Source of the DNA: Terebella lapidaria | Taxonomy: Eukaryota > Annelida > Polychaeta > Terebellida > Terebellidae | Direction of reading: 5' to 3' | Assembly (NCBI GenBank): GCA_949152475.1 | Contig: OX424570.1 | Span: forward strand, 1,042,181 to 1,106,180 | Length of the DNA: 64,000 bases | Translations under genes and position numbers: made by a program | Notes under the pieces: generated by a model | What the model was told of the DNA's origin: nothing | Databases searched by the model: none | Seen by the model: only the letters and a program-made list of their open reading frames with translations | Part shown: piece by piece, positions 45,278 through 56,921 of the stretch | Layout of the letters: each line of letters opens with the position of its first letter | Position numbering within the stretch: position 1 is the stretch's first letter

Positions 45278-46780
45278 GTTTAATATCGAGATTAGAGACT
45301 AGGAATCAATTGTGGACATATAGGAAATGGTATATGCTGAATATTCTCGTGACCTTGAATTTGACCTCTGACCTCGGTTTCAAGGTCAGAGAACAAAATG
45401 GCTAATATCTCGCTTATTATCGACTTTACAGCTTAGGAATCAATTGTGGACGTATAGGAAATGATATATGCAGATTATTGTCATGACCTTGAATTTGACC
45501 TTTGACCTCATTTTCAAGGTCACAGGGCAAAATGGCTAATATCTCACTTATTATCGACTTTACAGCTTAGGAATCAATTATGAACATATAGGAAATGATA
45601 TATGCAGATTATTGTCATGACTTTGAACTTGACCTTTGACCTCATTTTCAAGGTCACGGCAAAATGGCTAATATCTCGCTTCTTATCGACTTTACAGCTT
45701 AGGAATCAATTATGAACATATAGGAAATGATATATGCAGATTATTGTCGTGACCTTGAATTTGACCTTTGACCTCATTTTCAAGGTCACAGGACAAAATG
45801 ATTAATATCTCACTTATTATCGATTTTACAACTTCGGGATCATTTGTGGACATGTAGGATATGATATATGCTGAATATTCTTGTGACTTTGAATTTGACC
45901 TCTGACCTCATTTTCAAGGTCAAGAACACAAAATGGCTAATATCTCACTTATGGTCGACTTTATAGCTTAGGAATCAGTTGTGGGCATATATAAGCCTTA
46001 TATCTCATTTAATATCGAGATTAGAGACTAGGAATCAATTGTGGACATATAGGAAATGGTATATGCTGAATATTCTCGTGACCTTGAATTTGACCTCTGA
46101 CCTCGGTTAAGGTCAGAGAACAAAATGGCTAATATCTCGCTTATTATCGACTTTACAGCTTAGGAATCAATTGTGGACGTATAGGAAATGATATATGCAG
46201 ATTATTGTCATGACCTTGAATTTGACCTTTGACCTCATTTTCAAGGTCACAGGGCAAAATGGCTAATATCTCACTTATTATCGACTTTACAGCTTAGGAA
46301 TCAATTATGAACATATAGGAAATGATATATGCAGATTATTGTCATGACTTTGAACTTGACCTTTGACCTCATTTTCAAGGTCACGGCAAAATGGCTAATA
46401 TCTCGCTTCTTATCGACTTTACAGCTTAGGAATCAATTATGAACATATAGGAAATGATATATGCAGATTATTGTCATGACCTTGAATTTGACCTTTGACC
46501 TCATTTTCAAGGTCACAGGACAAAATGATTAATATCTCACTTATTATCGATTTTACAGCTTCGGGATCATTTGTGGACATGTAGGATATGATATATGCTG
46601 AATATTCTTGTGACTTTGAATTTGACCTCTGACCTCATTTTCAAGGTCAAGAACACAAAATGGCTAATATCTCACTTATGGTCGACTTTATAGCTTAGGA
46701 ATCAGTTGTGGGCATATAGGAAATGATAAATGCCTAATATTCTGATGACCTTGAATTTGACCTTTGACCTCATTTTTTTA
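45278..46780 (+). repeat. Higher-order repeat of F1 monomers, ~727 bp unit
   Basis: Two adjacent blocks of about 727 bp (starting near 45.28 and 46.01 kb) carry the same ordered series of monomer variants ending 'GGGCATATATAAGCC' or 'GGGCATATAGG'. A third related block precedes F3 at 43.07-43.67 kb. By eye the two adjacent blocks differ at only a few positions, so the duplication is recent. Confidence 0.8.
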
Positions 46781-46861
46781 AATCTTTTACTTCTTGCTGA
46801 AGATTTGGAAACTATTGAAATATAACCTCAACATATATGTATAACTCAATGAACTAAACTG

Positions 46862-47454
46862 TATTAACTGTACATATTTTGCATATTACTGAATATATGT
46901 GCTCTTTCCAGTTCTGATTGCGTTATACCTGACATTGCACATTCTTTCACATATACAATCCTTACCATTCGAAGTTAAGCCTGAGGCGAAGTGTTTGGGG
47001 TTCACTTCTTAATACGTCCCCCGAATGGTTTTGATTGCTATATGTCTATGTGTGTGTAGGTGTCTTTATGTTTCATTTAAGAAAACTTGTATTTTCCCTA
47101 TTTAACTTCGTTAATTTCGATATTAATATGAGAGAAAGCCGCGAGCCTGTGTATCTGTGAAAGATGCACACACATAATCCCTTTAGCAGGTGGCACGCAT
47201 CCACGCGACCGCGACAAACTGCAGATTGCTTTATGGCCCCATGGCGACAAAGTTAAAGAGTTCAAATGCCCTCAAAGCATGCCTCAGGAGCATGAGCAGA
47301 CAGTTTGGTGATCACTGATCAAGGTTATAAAAGACAGTTAACCGGTGTTTGACGGTTAACCGGTTAATCGTTTGGAGATTTAACAGCCGGTTATTCGCGG
47401 TTATTAAAAAAATGCTAGCTGTCGGCGGTTAACCCATTAATCGTGCAGGCCCTA
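46862..47454. mobile_element. hAT-like terminal segment (copy 2 of 3)
   Basis: Same boundaries as 40836-41426 (TATTAACTGTACATATTTTG to GTGCAGGCCCTA) but in a different context, between a short unique stretch and older monomers. Independent flanks argue that this piece is a mobile unit in its own right. Confidence 0.5.
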
Positions 47455-48086
47455 GAAATTGGCACTTTCAAATGGGAAGTCATATATGGCGACTTGTGTG
47501 GTGACCTTGAATTTGACCTTTGATGACCTTGAAAGGTCAAAACAGCCATTTTGGGGTAGAAAAAAATGCACAGATTTGCCTCTACAGATGAAATGCTTGT
47601 AGATAGAGCTTTAAAAGTTTGCATTATGAGCATATATGAAGTCATATATGGAACAACTGATGATGACCTTGACCTCAGATGATTTTGAGTGCTAAATGTC
47701 TGATGTGAAATATGTAAATTAGCCAAGGCTTAAACACTTGCACATACAGGTTAGGATTGTGTATAAGCTAACAAGAAGTCATGTATTTATAGCACATCTG
47801 TTGGAGACCTTGAATTTGACCTTATATATGACCTTGAAATCCAAATCTCACAACCTTGCCTGACCTGACATGTGTAAATTGGCCTCTACAGACAAAATAC
47901 TTGTTGATAGAGCTTATATGTTTGTATTACGAACATATATCATGTATATGAAGTCATATGCAGCATACCTAATGGTGATATTGCAGTTCACAAAGATGAC
48001 CTTGATTAGTAAATCTCAAAGTCATATGTCACTTGCAATGCTTAAAGCCAAAATTGTCCGGTAACCTATCTTAGCCCTTGGGCTAA
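47455..48086 (+). mobile_element. Diverged tandem region and F1 3' end
   Basis: Two to three long, diverged units with GGCCTCTACAGACAAAATAC, 'ATATGAAGTCATAT' and GACCTTGAATTTGACCTT, then TTGTCCGGTAACC and the TTAGCCCTTGGGCTAA stem. Probably an older form of the F1 array. Confidence 0.6.
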
Positions 48087-49614
48087 TTTTTTTTTATTGA
48101 TACATAACACTCCTCATATGTACCCCTGTGACATGTATAAATTTCGTTGCGCTTGAATCGCTCGAAGTGGGCCATTTTGGGCCCAAACTCGGCCCAAATG
48201 GGACTTTCCCATGTTAAATTCTCCTATGCTTTATAATGGGACACATTAAAGCCTAATATCTCACTTAATATTGAGATTAGAGACTAGGAATCAATTGTGG
48301 ACATATAGGAAATGATATATGCTGAATATTGTCGTGACCTTGAATTTGACCTCTGACCTCTGACCCAAACTCGGCCCAAATGTGACTTTCCCATGTTAAA
48401 TTTTCCTATGCTTTATAATGGCACACATTAAGCCTAATATCTCACTTAATATTGAAATTAGAGACTAGGAATGAATTGTGGACATATAGGAAATGATATA
48501 TGCTGAATATTCTCGTGACCTTGCTTTTGAGCTTTGACCTCATTTTCAATGTCACAGGACAAAATGGCCAATATCTTGCTTATTAGCGACTTTACAGCTT
48601 AGGAATCGATTGTGAACATATAGGAAATGATATATGCTGAAAATTCTCGTGACCTTGAATTTGACCTTTGACCTCATTTTCAAGGTCACAGGACAAAACG
48701 GCCAATATCTTGCTTATTAGCGACTTTACAGCTTAGGAATCAATTGTGAACATATAGGAAATGATATATGCTGAAAATTCTCATGACCTTGAATTTGACC
48801 TTTGACCTCATTTTCAAGGTCACATGACAAAATGGCTAATATCTTGCTTATTATCGACTTTACAGCTTAGGAATCAATTGTGAACATATAGGAAATGATA
48901 TATGCTGAATATTCTCATGACCTTGAATTTGACCTTTGACCTCATTTCCAAGGTCACAGGACAAATGTGCTAATATCTCGCTTATTATCGACTTTACAGC
49001 TTAGGAATCAATTGTGAACATATAGGAAATGATATATGTTGAATATTCTCATGACCTTGAATTTGACCTTTGAACTCATTTTCAAGGTCACAGGACAAAA
49101 TGGCCAATATCTTGCTTATTAGCGCCTTTACAGCTTAGAAATCAATTGTGAACATATACAAAATGATATATGCTGAATATTCTAGTGACCTTGAATTTGA
49201 CTTTTGACCTCATTTTCAAGGTCAACAGGACAAAATGGCTAATATCTCGCTTATTATCGACTTTACAGCTTAGGAATCAATTGTGAACATATAGGAAATG
49301 ATATATTCTGAATATTTTAATGATATTGAATTTGTCCTTTGACCTAAATTTCAAGGTCAGTCATTTTATTTTCAAAGTCAGATTACAAAATGGCTTATAT
49401 CTCGCTTATTATCAAATTTACAGCTTAGGGGTCCATAGTGAACATATAGGAAATGATGTATGCTGTATGGTTTGATGATCTAGAATTTAACCTTTGATCC
49501 CATTTTCAAGGTTAGAGATATGGCGATTTCAGTGGTCACCTTGAATTTGACCTTCAACTTTCTCGGCTTAACTCTATATATTTCTCCGGTAACCTTTCTA
49601 GCCCATTGGGCTAA
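48087..49614 (+). mobile_element. F1 copy lacking its 5' part
   Basis: Starts at 'TATTGATACATAACACTCC' after a T-run and continues with a conserved-block end, a partial repeat of it, and about nine monomers. The 3' end is degenerate: CTCCGGTAACC and CTAGCCCATTGGGCTAA. Confidence 0.75.
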
Positions 49615-49792
49615 TTTTTTCTTTTTTTGCACAAGGATGCCTTATTATGTCCTTCATAATGTGTATAAGTTTCGTTGCCCTTGATTCGCTGGTCTGCGTG
49701 TGGCGGCCATTTTGAATTTGTCATTTTCGTCGAAAATCGGTCAATTTTGGGCTTTGGCGGCCATTTTCTCAAAATATGTTCAGTAACTTTTT
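49615..49792 (+). mobile_element. Mixed F2/F1 conserved-block fragment
   Basis: 'GATTCGCTGGTCTGCGTGTG' belongs to F2; the following 'TTGGGCTTTGGCGGCCATTT' and CAGTAACTTTTT fit F1. It ends at the T-run where the next F1 5' end begins. Confidence 0.55.
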
Positions 49793-49883
49793 AGGTTACC
49801 GGACCTATGGTCCGATAACCTATTGGCATGGCGTTGCGTCCGTCGTCCGTCGTTGTCGTCGTCGTCCACATTTTTATCTTTTT
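49793..49883 (+). mobile_element. F1 5'-end fragment split by another F1
   Basis: Hairpin and CGTC tract broken at 'TTTTATCTTTTT' by the next copy, another nested pair of 5' ends. Confidence 0.75.
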
Positions 49884-51294
49884 AGGTTACCGGACCTTTG
49901 GTCCGATAACCTATTGGCATGGCGTTGCGTCCGTCGTCCGTCGTCCGTCGTCGTCCACATTTTTATCTTTTTTGTTTATGGGCGAATTTTTCTGAAATTT
50001 TACACAAAAATACTTAAAAATAATTCAAGAAGGAGGTATTTTTTAGTTTTTTGATTTTCGCATTTTTTTCAAAATGGCGGCCGTTTTCGTTGAAAAATGC
50101 CTGATTTTGGACTTTGGCGGCCATTTTCTCAAAATCTGTTCAGTAACTTTTTTTCTTTCTGATACATAAAACTCCTCATATGTACTTCTCCGATGTCTAT
50201 AAATTTCGATGCGCTTGAATTGCTCGAAGTGGGCCATTTTGGCCCAAACTCGGCCCAAATGGGACTTTCCCATGTTAAATTCTCCTATGCTTTATAATGG
50301 GACACATTATGCCTAATATCTCACTTGATATTGAGATTAGAGACTAGGAATCAATTGTGGACATATAGGAATTGATATATGCTGAATATCCTCGTGACCT
50401 TGAATTTGACCTCTGACCTCAGTTTCAAGGTCAGAGCACAAAATGGCTTATATCTCGCTTATTATCGACTCTACAGTTTAGGAATCAATTGTGGACATAT
50501 AGGAAATAATATATGCTGAATATTCTCGTGACCTTGAATTTGACCTCTGAACTCAGTTTCAAGGTCAGAGCACAAAATGGCTTATATCTCGCTTATTATC
50601 GACTCTACAGCTTAGGAATCAATTGTGGACATATAGGAAATGATATATGCTGAATATTCTGATGACGTTGAGTTTGACCTTCGACCTCATTTTCAAGGTC
50701 ACAGGACAAAATGGCTAATATCTCGCTTGTTATTGACTTTACAGCTTAGCAATCAATTATGAACATATACGAAATGATATATGCAGATTATTGTCATGAC
50801 CTTGAATTTGACCTTTGACCTCATTTTCAAGGTCACGAGACAAAATGGCTAGTATCTCACTTATTATCAATTTTACAGCTTAGGAATCAATTGTGGACAT
50901 ATAGGAAATGATATATGCTGAATATTCTCGTGACCTAGAATTTGACCTCTGACCTCATTTTCAAGGTCACAGGACAAACTGGCTCATATCTTGCTCCTCT
51001 ATTGACTGTATGGCTTGGGAATCAATTGTGGACATGATATAGAAAATGATATACATTGAATATTTTGATGACCTTGAATTTGACCTTTGCCCCTTCATTT
51101 TCAAGGCCACAGCACAAAATTGCTAATATCTCTCTGATTATTGAATTTACAGCTTAGCAATCAACTGTGGACATGATATATGCTTAATGTTATATATGCT
51201 GAATATTCTCTTGACCTTGAATTCAACTAGTGACCTGGCTAACATCTAAAATATTAAACATTGTCCGGTAACCTATCTTCGGCCCTTGGCCTAA
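49884..51294 (+). mobile_element. F1 element copy, full ends
   Basis: Complete copy with about seven monomers and the GGCCCTTGGCC stem variant at the 3' end. Nearly the same monomer series as 5.5-6.98 kb and 10.04-11.38 kb, a recognisable subfamily sharing the variant stem. Confidence 0.8.
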
Positions 51295-52875
51295 TTTTTG
51301 TTTACGGGCGAATTTTTCTGAAATTTTGCAGAAAAATACTTAAAAATAATTCAAGAAGGAGGTATTTTTTAGTTTTTTGATTTTCGCTTTTTCTTCAAAA
51401 TGGCGGCCGTTTCCGATGAAAAAGGCCTGATTTTGAACTTTGGCGGCCATTTTCTCAAAATCTGTTCAGTAACTTTTTTTCTTTCTGATACATAAAACTC
51501 CTCATATGTACTTCTCCGATGTCTATAAATTTCGATGCGCTTGAATTGCTCGAAGTGGGCCATTTTGGCCCAAACTCGGCCCAAATGGGACTTTCCCATG
51601 TTAAATTCTCCTATGCTTTATAATGGGACACATTATGCCTAATATCTCACTTGATATTGAGATTAGAGACTAGGAATCAATTGTGGACATATAGGAATTG
51701 ATATATGCTGAATATCCTCGTGACCTTGAATTTGACCTCTGACCTCAGTTTCAAGGTCAGAGCACAAAATGGCTTATATCTCGCTTATTATCGACTCTAC
51801 AGTTTAGGAATCAATTGTGGACATATAGGAAATAATATATGCTGAATATTCTCGTGACCTTGAATTTGACCTCTGAACTCAGTTTCAAGGTCAGAGCACA
51901 AAATGACTGATATCTCGCTTATTATCGAATCTACAGCTTAGGAATCAATTGTGGACATATAGGAAATGATATATGCTGAATATTCTGATGCCCTTGAATT
52001 TGACCTTTGACGGCATTTTCAAGGTCATAGGACAAAATGGCTAATATCTCGCTTGTTATCGACTTCACAGCTTAGGAATCAGTTATGAACATATAGGAAA
52101 TGATATATGCAGATTATTTTCATGACCTTGAATTTGACCTTTGACCTCATTTTCAAGGTCACAGGACAAAATGGCTAATATCTCACTTATTATCGACTCT
52201 ACAGCTTAGGAATCAATTGTGGACATATAGGAAATGATATATGCTGAATATTCTTATGACCTTGAATTTGACCTTTGGCAGCATTTTCAAGGTCATAGGA
52301 CAAAATGGCTAATATCTCGTTTGTTATCGACTTCACAGCTTAGGAATCAGTCATGAACATATAGGAAATGATATATGCAGATTATTGTCATGACTTTGAA
52401 TTTGACCTTTCACCTCATTTTCAAGGTCACAGGACAAAATGGCTAATATCTCACTTATTATCGATTTTACAGCTTAGGAATCAATTGTGGACATATAGGA
52501 AATGATATATGCTGAATATTCTCTTGACCTTGAATTTGACCTCTGACCTCATTTTCAAGGTCCAAGTACAAACTGGCTGATATCTTGCTCCTCTATTGAC
52601 TGTATGGCTAGGGAATCAATTGTGGACATATAGAAAATGATATACACTGAATATTTTGATGACCTTGAATTTTGCCTTCATTTTGAAGGCCTCAGCACAC
52701 AATTGCTAATATCTCTCTGTTTTGAATTTACAGCTTAGCAATCAACTGTGGACATGATATGTGCTTAATATTATATATGCTGAATATTCTTTTGACCTTG
52801 ACTTTAACCAGTGACCTGGCTAACATCTAAAATATTAAACATTGTCCGGTAACCTATCTTTGGCCCTCGGCCTAA
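51295..52875 (+). mobile_element. F1 copy lacking its 5' ~100 bp
   Basis: Enters at 'TTTGTTTACGGGCGAATTTT' after the T-run. Its first 500 bp are almost identical to the preceding copy, with an extra pair of monomers later. The 3' stem is the variant GGCCCTCGGCC. Confidence 0.75.
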
Positions 52876-53167
52876 TTTTTGTTTTCGTCGATGTTTCGGA
52901 AACGGTGCGTCGTAGAGCGAAACGGACTCATGGTTTAGACAAACATGTCTTAAGGGTATTAGGGATAACCTTTTACCTTGACTTTAAGTTTTTTCGCTGA
53001 GTCGGCATTTTTTATTTTCGTCAATATCTCAGAAACGGTGCGTAGTAGAGCGAAACGGACATTATTCTCGGACTCGTGGCCCTAGACAAACATATAAAAA
53101 CAAACATTTTGTTTTTTTCATGCATCACCCTGAAATGCCTCCAAGGCCTTTAGGCCTTGACGTCTAG
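52876..53167 (+). mobile_element. F4 3' fragment
   Basis: About two monomers ('GGTGCGTCGTAGAGCGAAAC'), then the F4 3' end: CTCCAAGGCC TTTAGGCCTTG and ACGTCTAG. The stem is perfect here. Confidence 0.7.
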
Positions 53168-53631
53168 TTATTAGTAGATGCTGGATTACCTTGACTTGTC
53201 ATATCTGTGATATAGATTACCGGTAATATGATTACTTGTATTATGGTATGGGAAGTCACATAATATATGTAAAACACATCCTTTGGTGACCTTGGTGACA
53301 AAATGTGTAAATATATGTGGAGAAAACTCTTTGTATACATAGTGCGGATATATGTGGGAAATCATTATATGGTACATCTTTTGGTGACCTGAATTTGACC
53401 CAAGATGATAATGGATGAAAGTCAAAGTTAATCCCATCTCGAAAATGGGAAAAGGGCTATAGCAACAAAGCTCTCTTGAAGAAAGAGCTCTAGTATTGTA
53501 TTATACATGTGTACATGACATAGGAAATCATATATTCACCACATTAACCAAATAACTATCTATATATATCCATTTGATGAAATATTCTGATTGCCTTCCG
53601 GTGAGCTACAGGGCCCTCGGTCCTATGTTTA
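53168..53631 (+). mobile_element. F2-like 3' fragment (subfamily b)
   Basis: Long diverged units with 'GGGAAGTCACATAATATATG' and 'TTTGGTGACCTTGGTGAC', ending CCGGTGAGCTACAGG, GCCCTCGGTCC and TATGTTTAG. The end matches the F2 3' pattern with different stem bases. Confidence 0.5.
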
Positions 53632-54051
53632 GCAAAATGGTTTGGTTAGTCAAATCAATCATCAAAAAGGTATGCAGAAAATGGTCCAGGAATCTACGGA
53701 AATGATCCTACTACCTTGTGTATATTGATGTGACTGAAAATTGACATTGACTCTGTATTGATGTTCAAGCTTGACATTACTCACCCATTTCCCTGAGTAA
53801 TAAATGGGGGTGGCGCAAAACCTGCTGATTTGACCATAAAAGTTGGCATTGATCTCCTGTGTTGGGTAACGAGTGGGACAACCACTACAAAGTACACACT
53901 AAAAATTTGAGCGTGACCTTGAACTTCATTGGCTAAAGCATGTGAGAAACTCGAAAACGTCAGCAAAATGACCTTGAAAATAGACCTTGACCAAAAACTT
54001 ACTTTGACTTGAAATTTAACTGCAAAGCATGTGGGATAATTCCCGTGGATC
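53632..54051 (+). other. Unique intron-like stretch
   Basis: About 420 bp without F1-F4 sequence and without an exon I can support. It ends at the target duplication AATTTT (54052-54057) of the hAT-like element, and on the far side the sequence resumes just before the acceptor at 60942, so it is probably native intron. Confidence 0.5.
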
Positions 54052-54072
54052 AATTTTCACTGTGGCGATACT

Positions 54073-54100
54073 GGATGCACTAACGATCGTTAGTGCATCC
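54073..54100. repeat. Perfect 28-bp palindrome, left tip
   Basis: Each arm reads GGATGCACTAACGA, followed by its exact complement, centred on CGATCG with no loop. Lies 15 bp inside the left end of the hAT-like element. Confidence 0.9.
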
Positions 54101-55241
54101 CGCAATGGCGGACAGTAAACACGGTCAGTTTGGTTTTTAGCTTACCGGCCCTTTGGGCCGATGAGCTATTGTCGTGGTTTTTCGTCCGTCGTCCGTCCGT
54201 CGTCCGTCGTCCGTCCGGGTCTGTAACTTTTTAGGTTACCGGACCTTTGGTCCGATAACCTATTGCCGTGGCGTTGCGTCCGTCGTCCGTCGTCCGTCCG
54301 TCCACATTTTTATCATTAAAGTTTACAGTCGAATATTTCTGAAATTTTGCACAAAAATACCTAAGAATATTTCCAGGAAAGGTTTTTTTTAGTTTTTCGA
54401 TTTTCGCATTTTTTTCAAAATGGCGGCCGTTTTCGTCGAAAAATGTTTACGGACGGATATATGATATATGCTGAATATTGTCGTGACCTTGAATTTGACC
54501 TCTGACCTCGGTTTCAAGGTCAGAGCGGCCGTTTTCGTCGAAAAATGGCCAATTTTGGACTTTGACGGTCGTTTTCTCAAAATCTGTTCAGTAACTTTTT
54601 TTTATATTGATGCATAACACTCCTCATATGTACCCCTGTGACATGTATAAATTTCGTTGCCCTTGAATCGCTCGAAGTGGGCCATTTTGGGCCCAAACTC
54701 GGCCCAAATGGGACTTTCCCATGTTAAATTCTGCTATGCTTTATAATGGGACACATTAAGCCATAATATCTCACTTAATATTGAGATTAGAGACTAGGAA
54801 TCAATTGTGGACATATAGGAAATGATATATGCCGAACATTGTCGTGACCTTGAATTTGACCTTTGACCTCGGGTTCAAGGTCAGAGCACAAAATGGCTAA
54901 TATCTCGCTTATTATCGACTTTACAGCTTAGAAATCAATTGTGAACATATAGGAAATGATATATGCTGAATATTCTCGTGACCTTGAATTTGACCTTTGA
55001 CCTTATTTTCAAGGTCACATGACAAAATGGCTAATATCTCGCTTATTATCGACTTTACAGCTTAGGAATCAATTGTGAACATATAGGAAATGATTTATGC
55101 TGAATATTCTCGTGACCTTGAATTTGACCTCTGACCTCGGTTTCAAGGTCAGAGCGGCCGTTTTCATCGAAAAATGGCCAATTTTGGACTTTGACGGTCG
55201 TTTTCTCAAAATCTGTTCAGTAACTTTTTTTCTTATTGATG

Positions 55242-55821
55242 TATTAACTGTACATATTTTGCATATTACTGAATATATGTTCTCTTTCCAGTTCTGATTG
55301 CGTTATACCTGACATTGCACATTCTTTCACGTATACAATCCTTACCATTCGAAGTTAAGCCTGAGGCGAAGTGTTTGGGGTTCACTTCTTAATACGTCCC
55401 CCGAATGGTTTTGATTGCTATATGTCTATGTGTGTGTAGGTGTCTTTATGTTTCATTTAAGAAAACTTGTATTTCCCCTATTTAACTTCGTTAATTTCGG
55501 TATTAATATGAGAGAAAGCCGCGAGCCTGTGTATCTGTGAAAGATGCACACACAATCCCTTTAGCAGGTGGCACGCATCCACGCGACCGCAACAAACCGC
55601 AGATTGCTTTATGGCCCCATGGCGACAAAGTTAACAAGTTTAAATGCCCTCAAAAGCATGCCTCAGGAGCATGAGCAGACGGTTTGGTGATCACTGATCA
55701 AGGTTATAAAAGACAGGTAACCGTAACCGGTTAATCGTTTGGAGATTTAACAGCCAGTTATTCGCGGTTATTAAAAAAATGCTAGCCGTCGGCGGTTAAC
55801 CCATTAATCGTGCAGGCCCTA
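55242..55821. mobile_element. hAT-like terminal segment (copy 3 of 3)
   Basis: Same boundaries as the segments at 40.84 and 46.86 kb, with about 15 bp lost in the GGTTAACCGG repeats. Confidence 0.5.
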
Positions 55822-56006
55822 TTTATTATTGACTTTACAGCTTAGGAATCAGTTGTGCACCTATGGGGAATGATGTGTACATGCCAAATATTTTGATGAC
55901 CATTAATTCGACCTTCGACCTTATTTTCAAGGTCATGGAACAAAATTGCTATTTTGTTTTACTTGTTATTGAATTTACAGCTTAGCAAACAATGGACATA
56001 TCGGGA

Positions 56007-56808
56007 TTCCAAAATGTTCTATTTTACGTTTGTTTTTGGCATCATCAAAATCTGACTATTGGTGGTAATAAATTGATACTTACTTTCATATCACTGAGTC
56101 AGTGTCACTGCTGGCGGACGTTGAATCTGTCCCCGAGGATACCATCAACTCAGTAGCCTTCTGGCTTGTGATTAGGTACTTATGTACTTGTCATATATCT
56201 ATTCCATGGGGTTTGTTTCAGATTTCTAAATTATTTTCATAGGTTGTTGGGCAGTTGTATACTAATTCCATCAGGTGTACAGTAGAAACAACTACATTTA
56301 ACACACTGTCTGCCCCTGATGACGCCAGTGTGTCTTTGGATAAACTATTTGGTCGGGCTTGTTTCTATTCCAAAATGTTCTATTTTACGTTTGTTTTTGG
56401 CATCATCAAAATCTGACTATTGGTGGTAATAGATTGATACTTACATTCATATTACTGAGTCGGTGTCACTGTTGGCGGATGTTGAATCTGTCCCCGAGGA
56501 TACCATCAATTCAGTAGTTTTCTGGCTTGTGATTAGGTACTTATGTACTCGTCATATATCTATTCCATGGGGTTTGTTTCAGATTTCTAAATTATTTTCA
56601 TAGGTTGTGGGCAGTTGTATACTAATTCCATCAGGTGTACAGTAGAAACAACTACATTTAACACACTGTCTGCCCCTGATGACACCAGTGTGTCTTTGGA
56701 TAATCTATTTGGTCGGGCTTTGTTTCTATTCCAAAATGTTCTATTTTACATTTGTTTTTGGCATCATCAAAATCTGACTATTGGTTGTAATAGATTGATA
56801 CTTACATA
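56007..56808 (+). other. Exon-like cargo segment in F1, tandemly doubled (copy 4 of 4)
   Basis: Two successive units of about 360 bp, each with the SLLADVESVPEDTIN block, a GTACTTATG site, an acceptor-like GGCAG and the LSAPDD block. In the second unit the peptide is LSAPDDTSVSLDNLFGRALF. Tandem growth of cargo follows the pattern of the F1 monomers. Confidence 0.5.
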
Positions 56809-56921
56809 CATGTTTGCTGGATATTCTCATGACTTTGCATTTTGACCAGTGACCTTATTTTCAAGGTCACAGGAATATAAAACATATTTTGTCCGGTAAC
56901 CTGTCTTAGCCCTTGGGCTAA

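Larger units (their letters stand above)
54233..56921 (+). mobile_element. F1 copy with hAT-like segment and duplicated cargo
   Basis: Inserted in the F2 T-run. It is the sister of 39558-42168: same truncated blocks, same hAT-like piece (55242-55821) at the same place, then cargo units. Here the cargo is present as an extra tandem unit. 3' end GTCCGGTAACC and TTAGCCCTTGGGCTAA. Confidence 0.8.
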
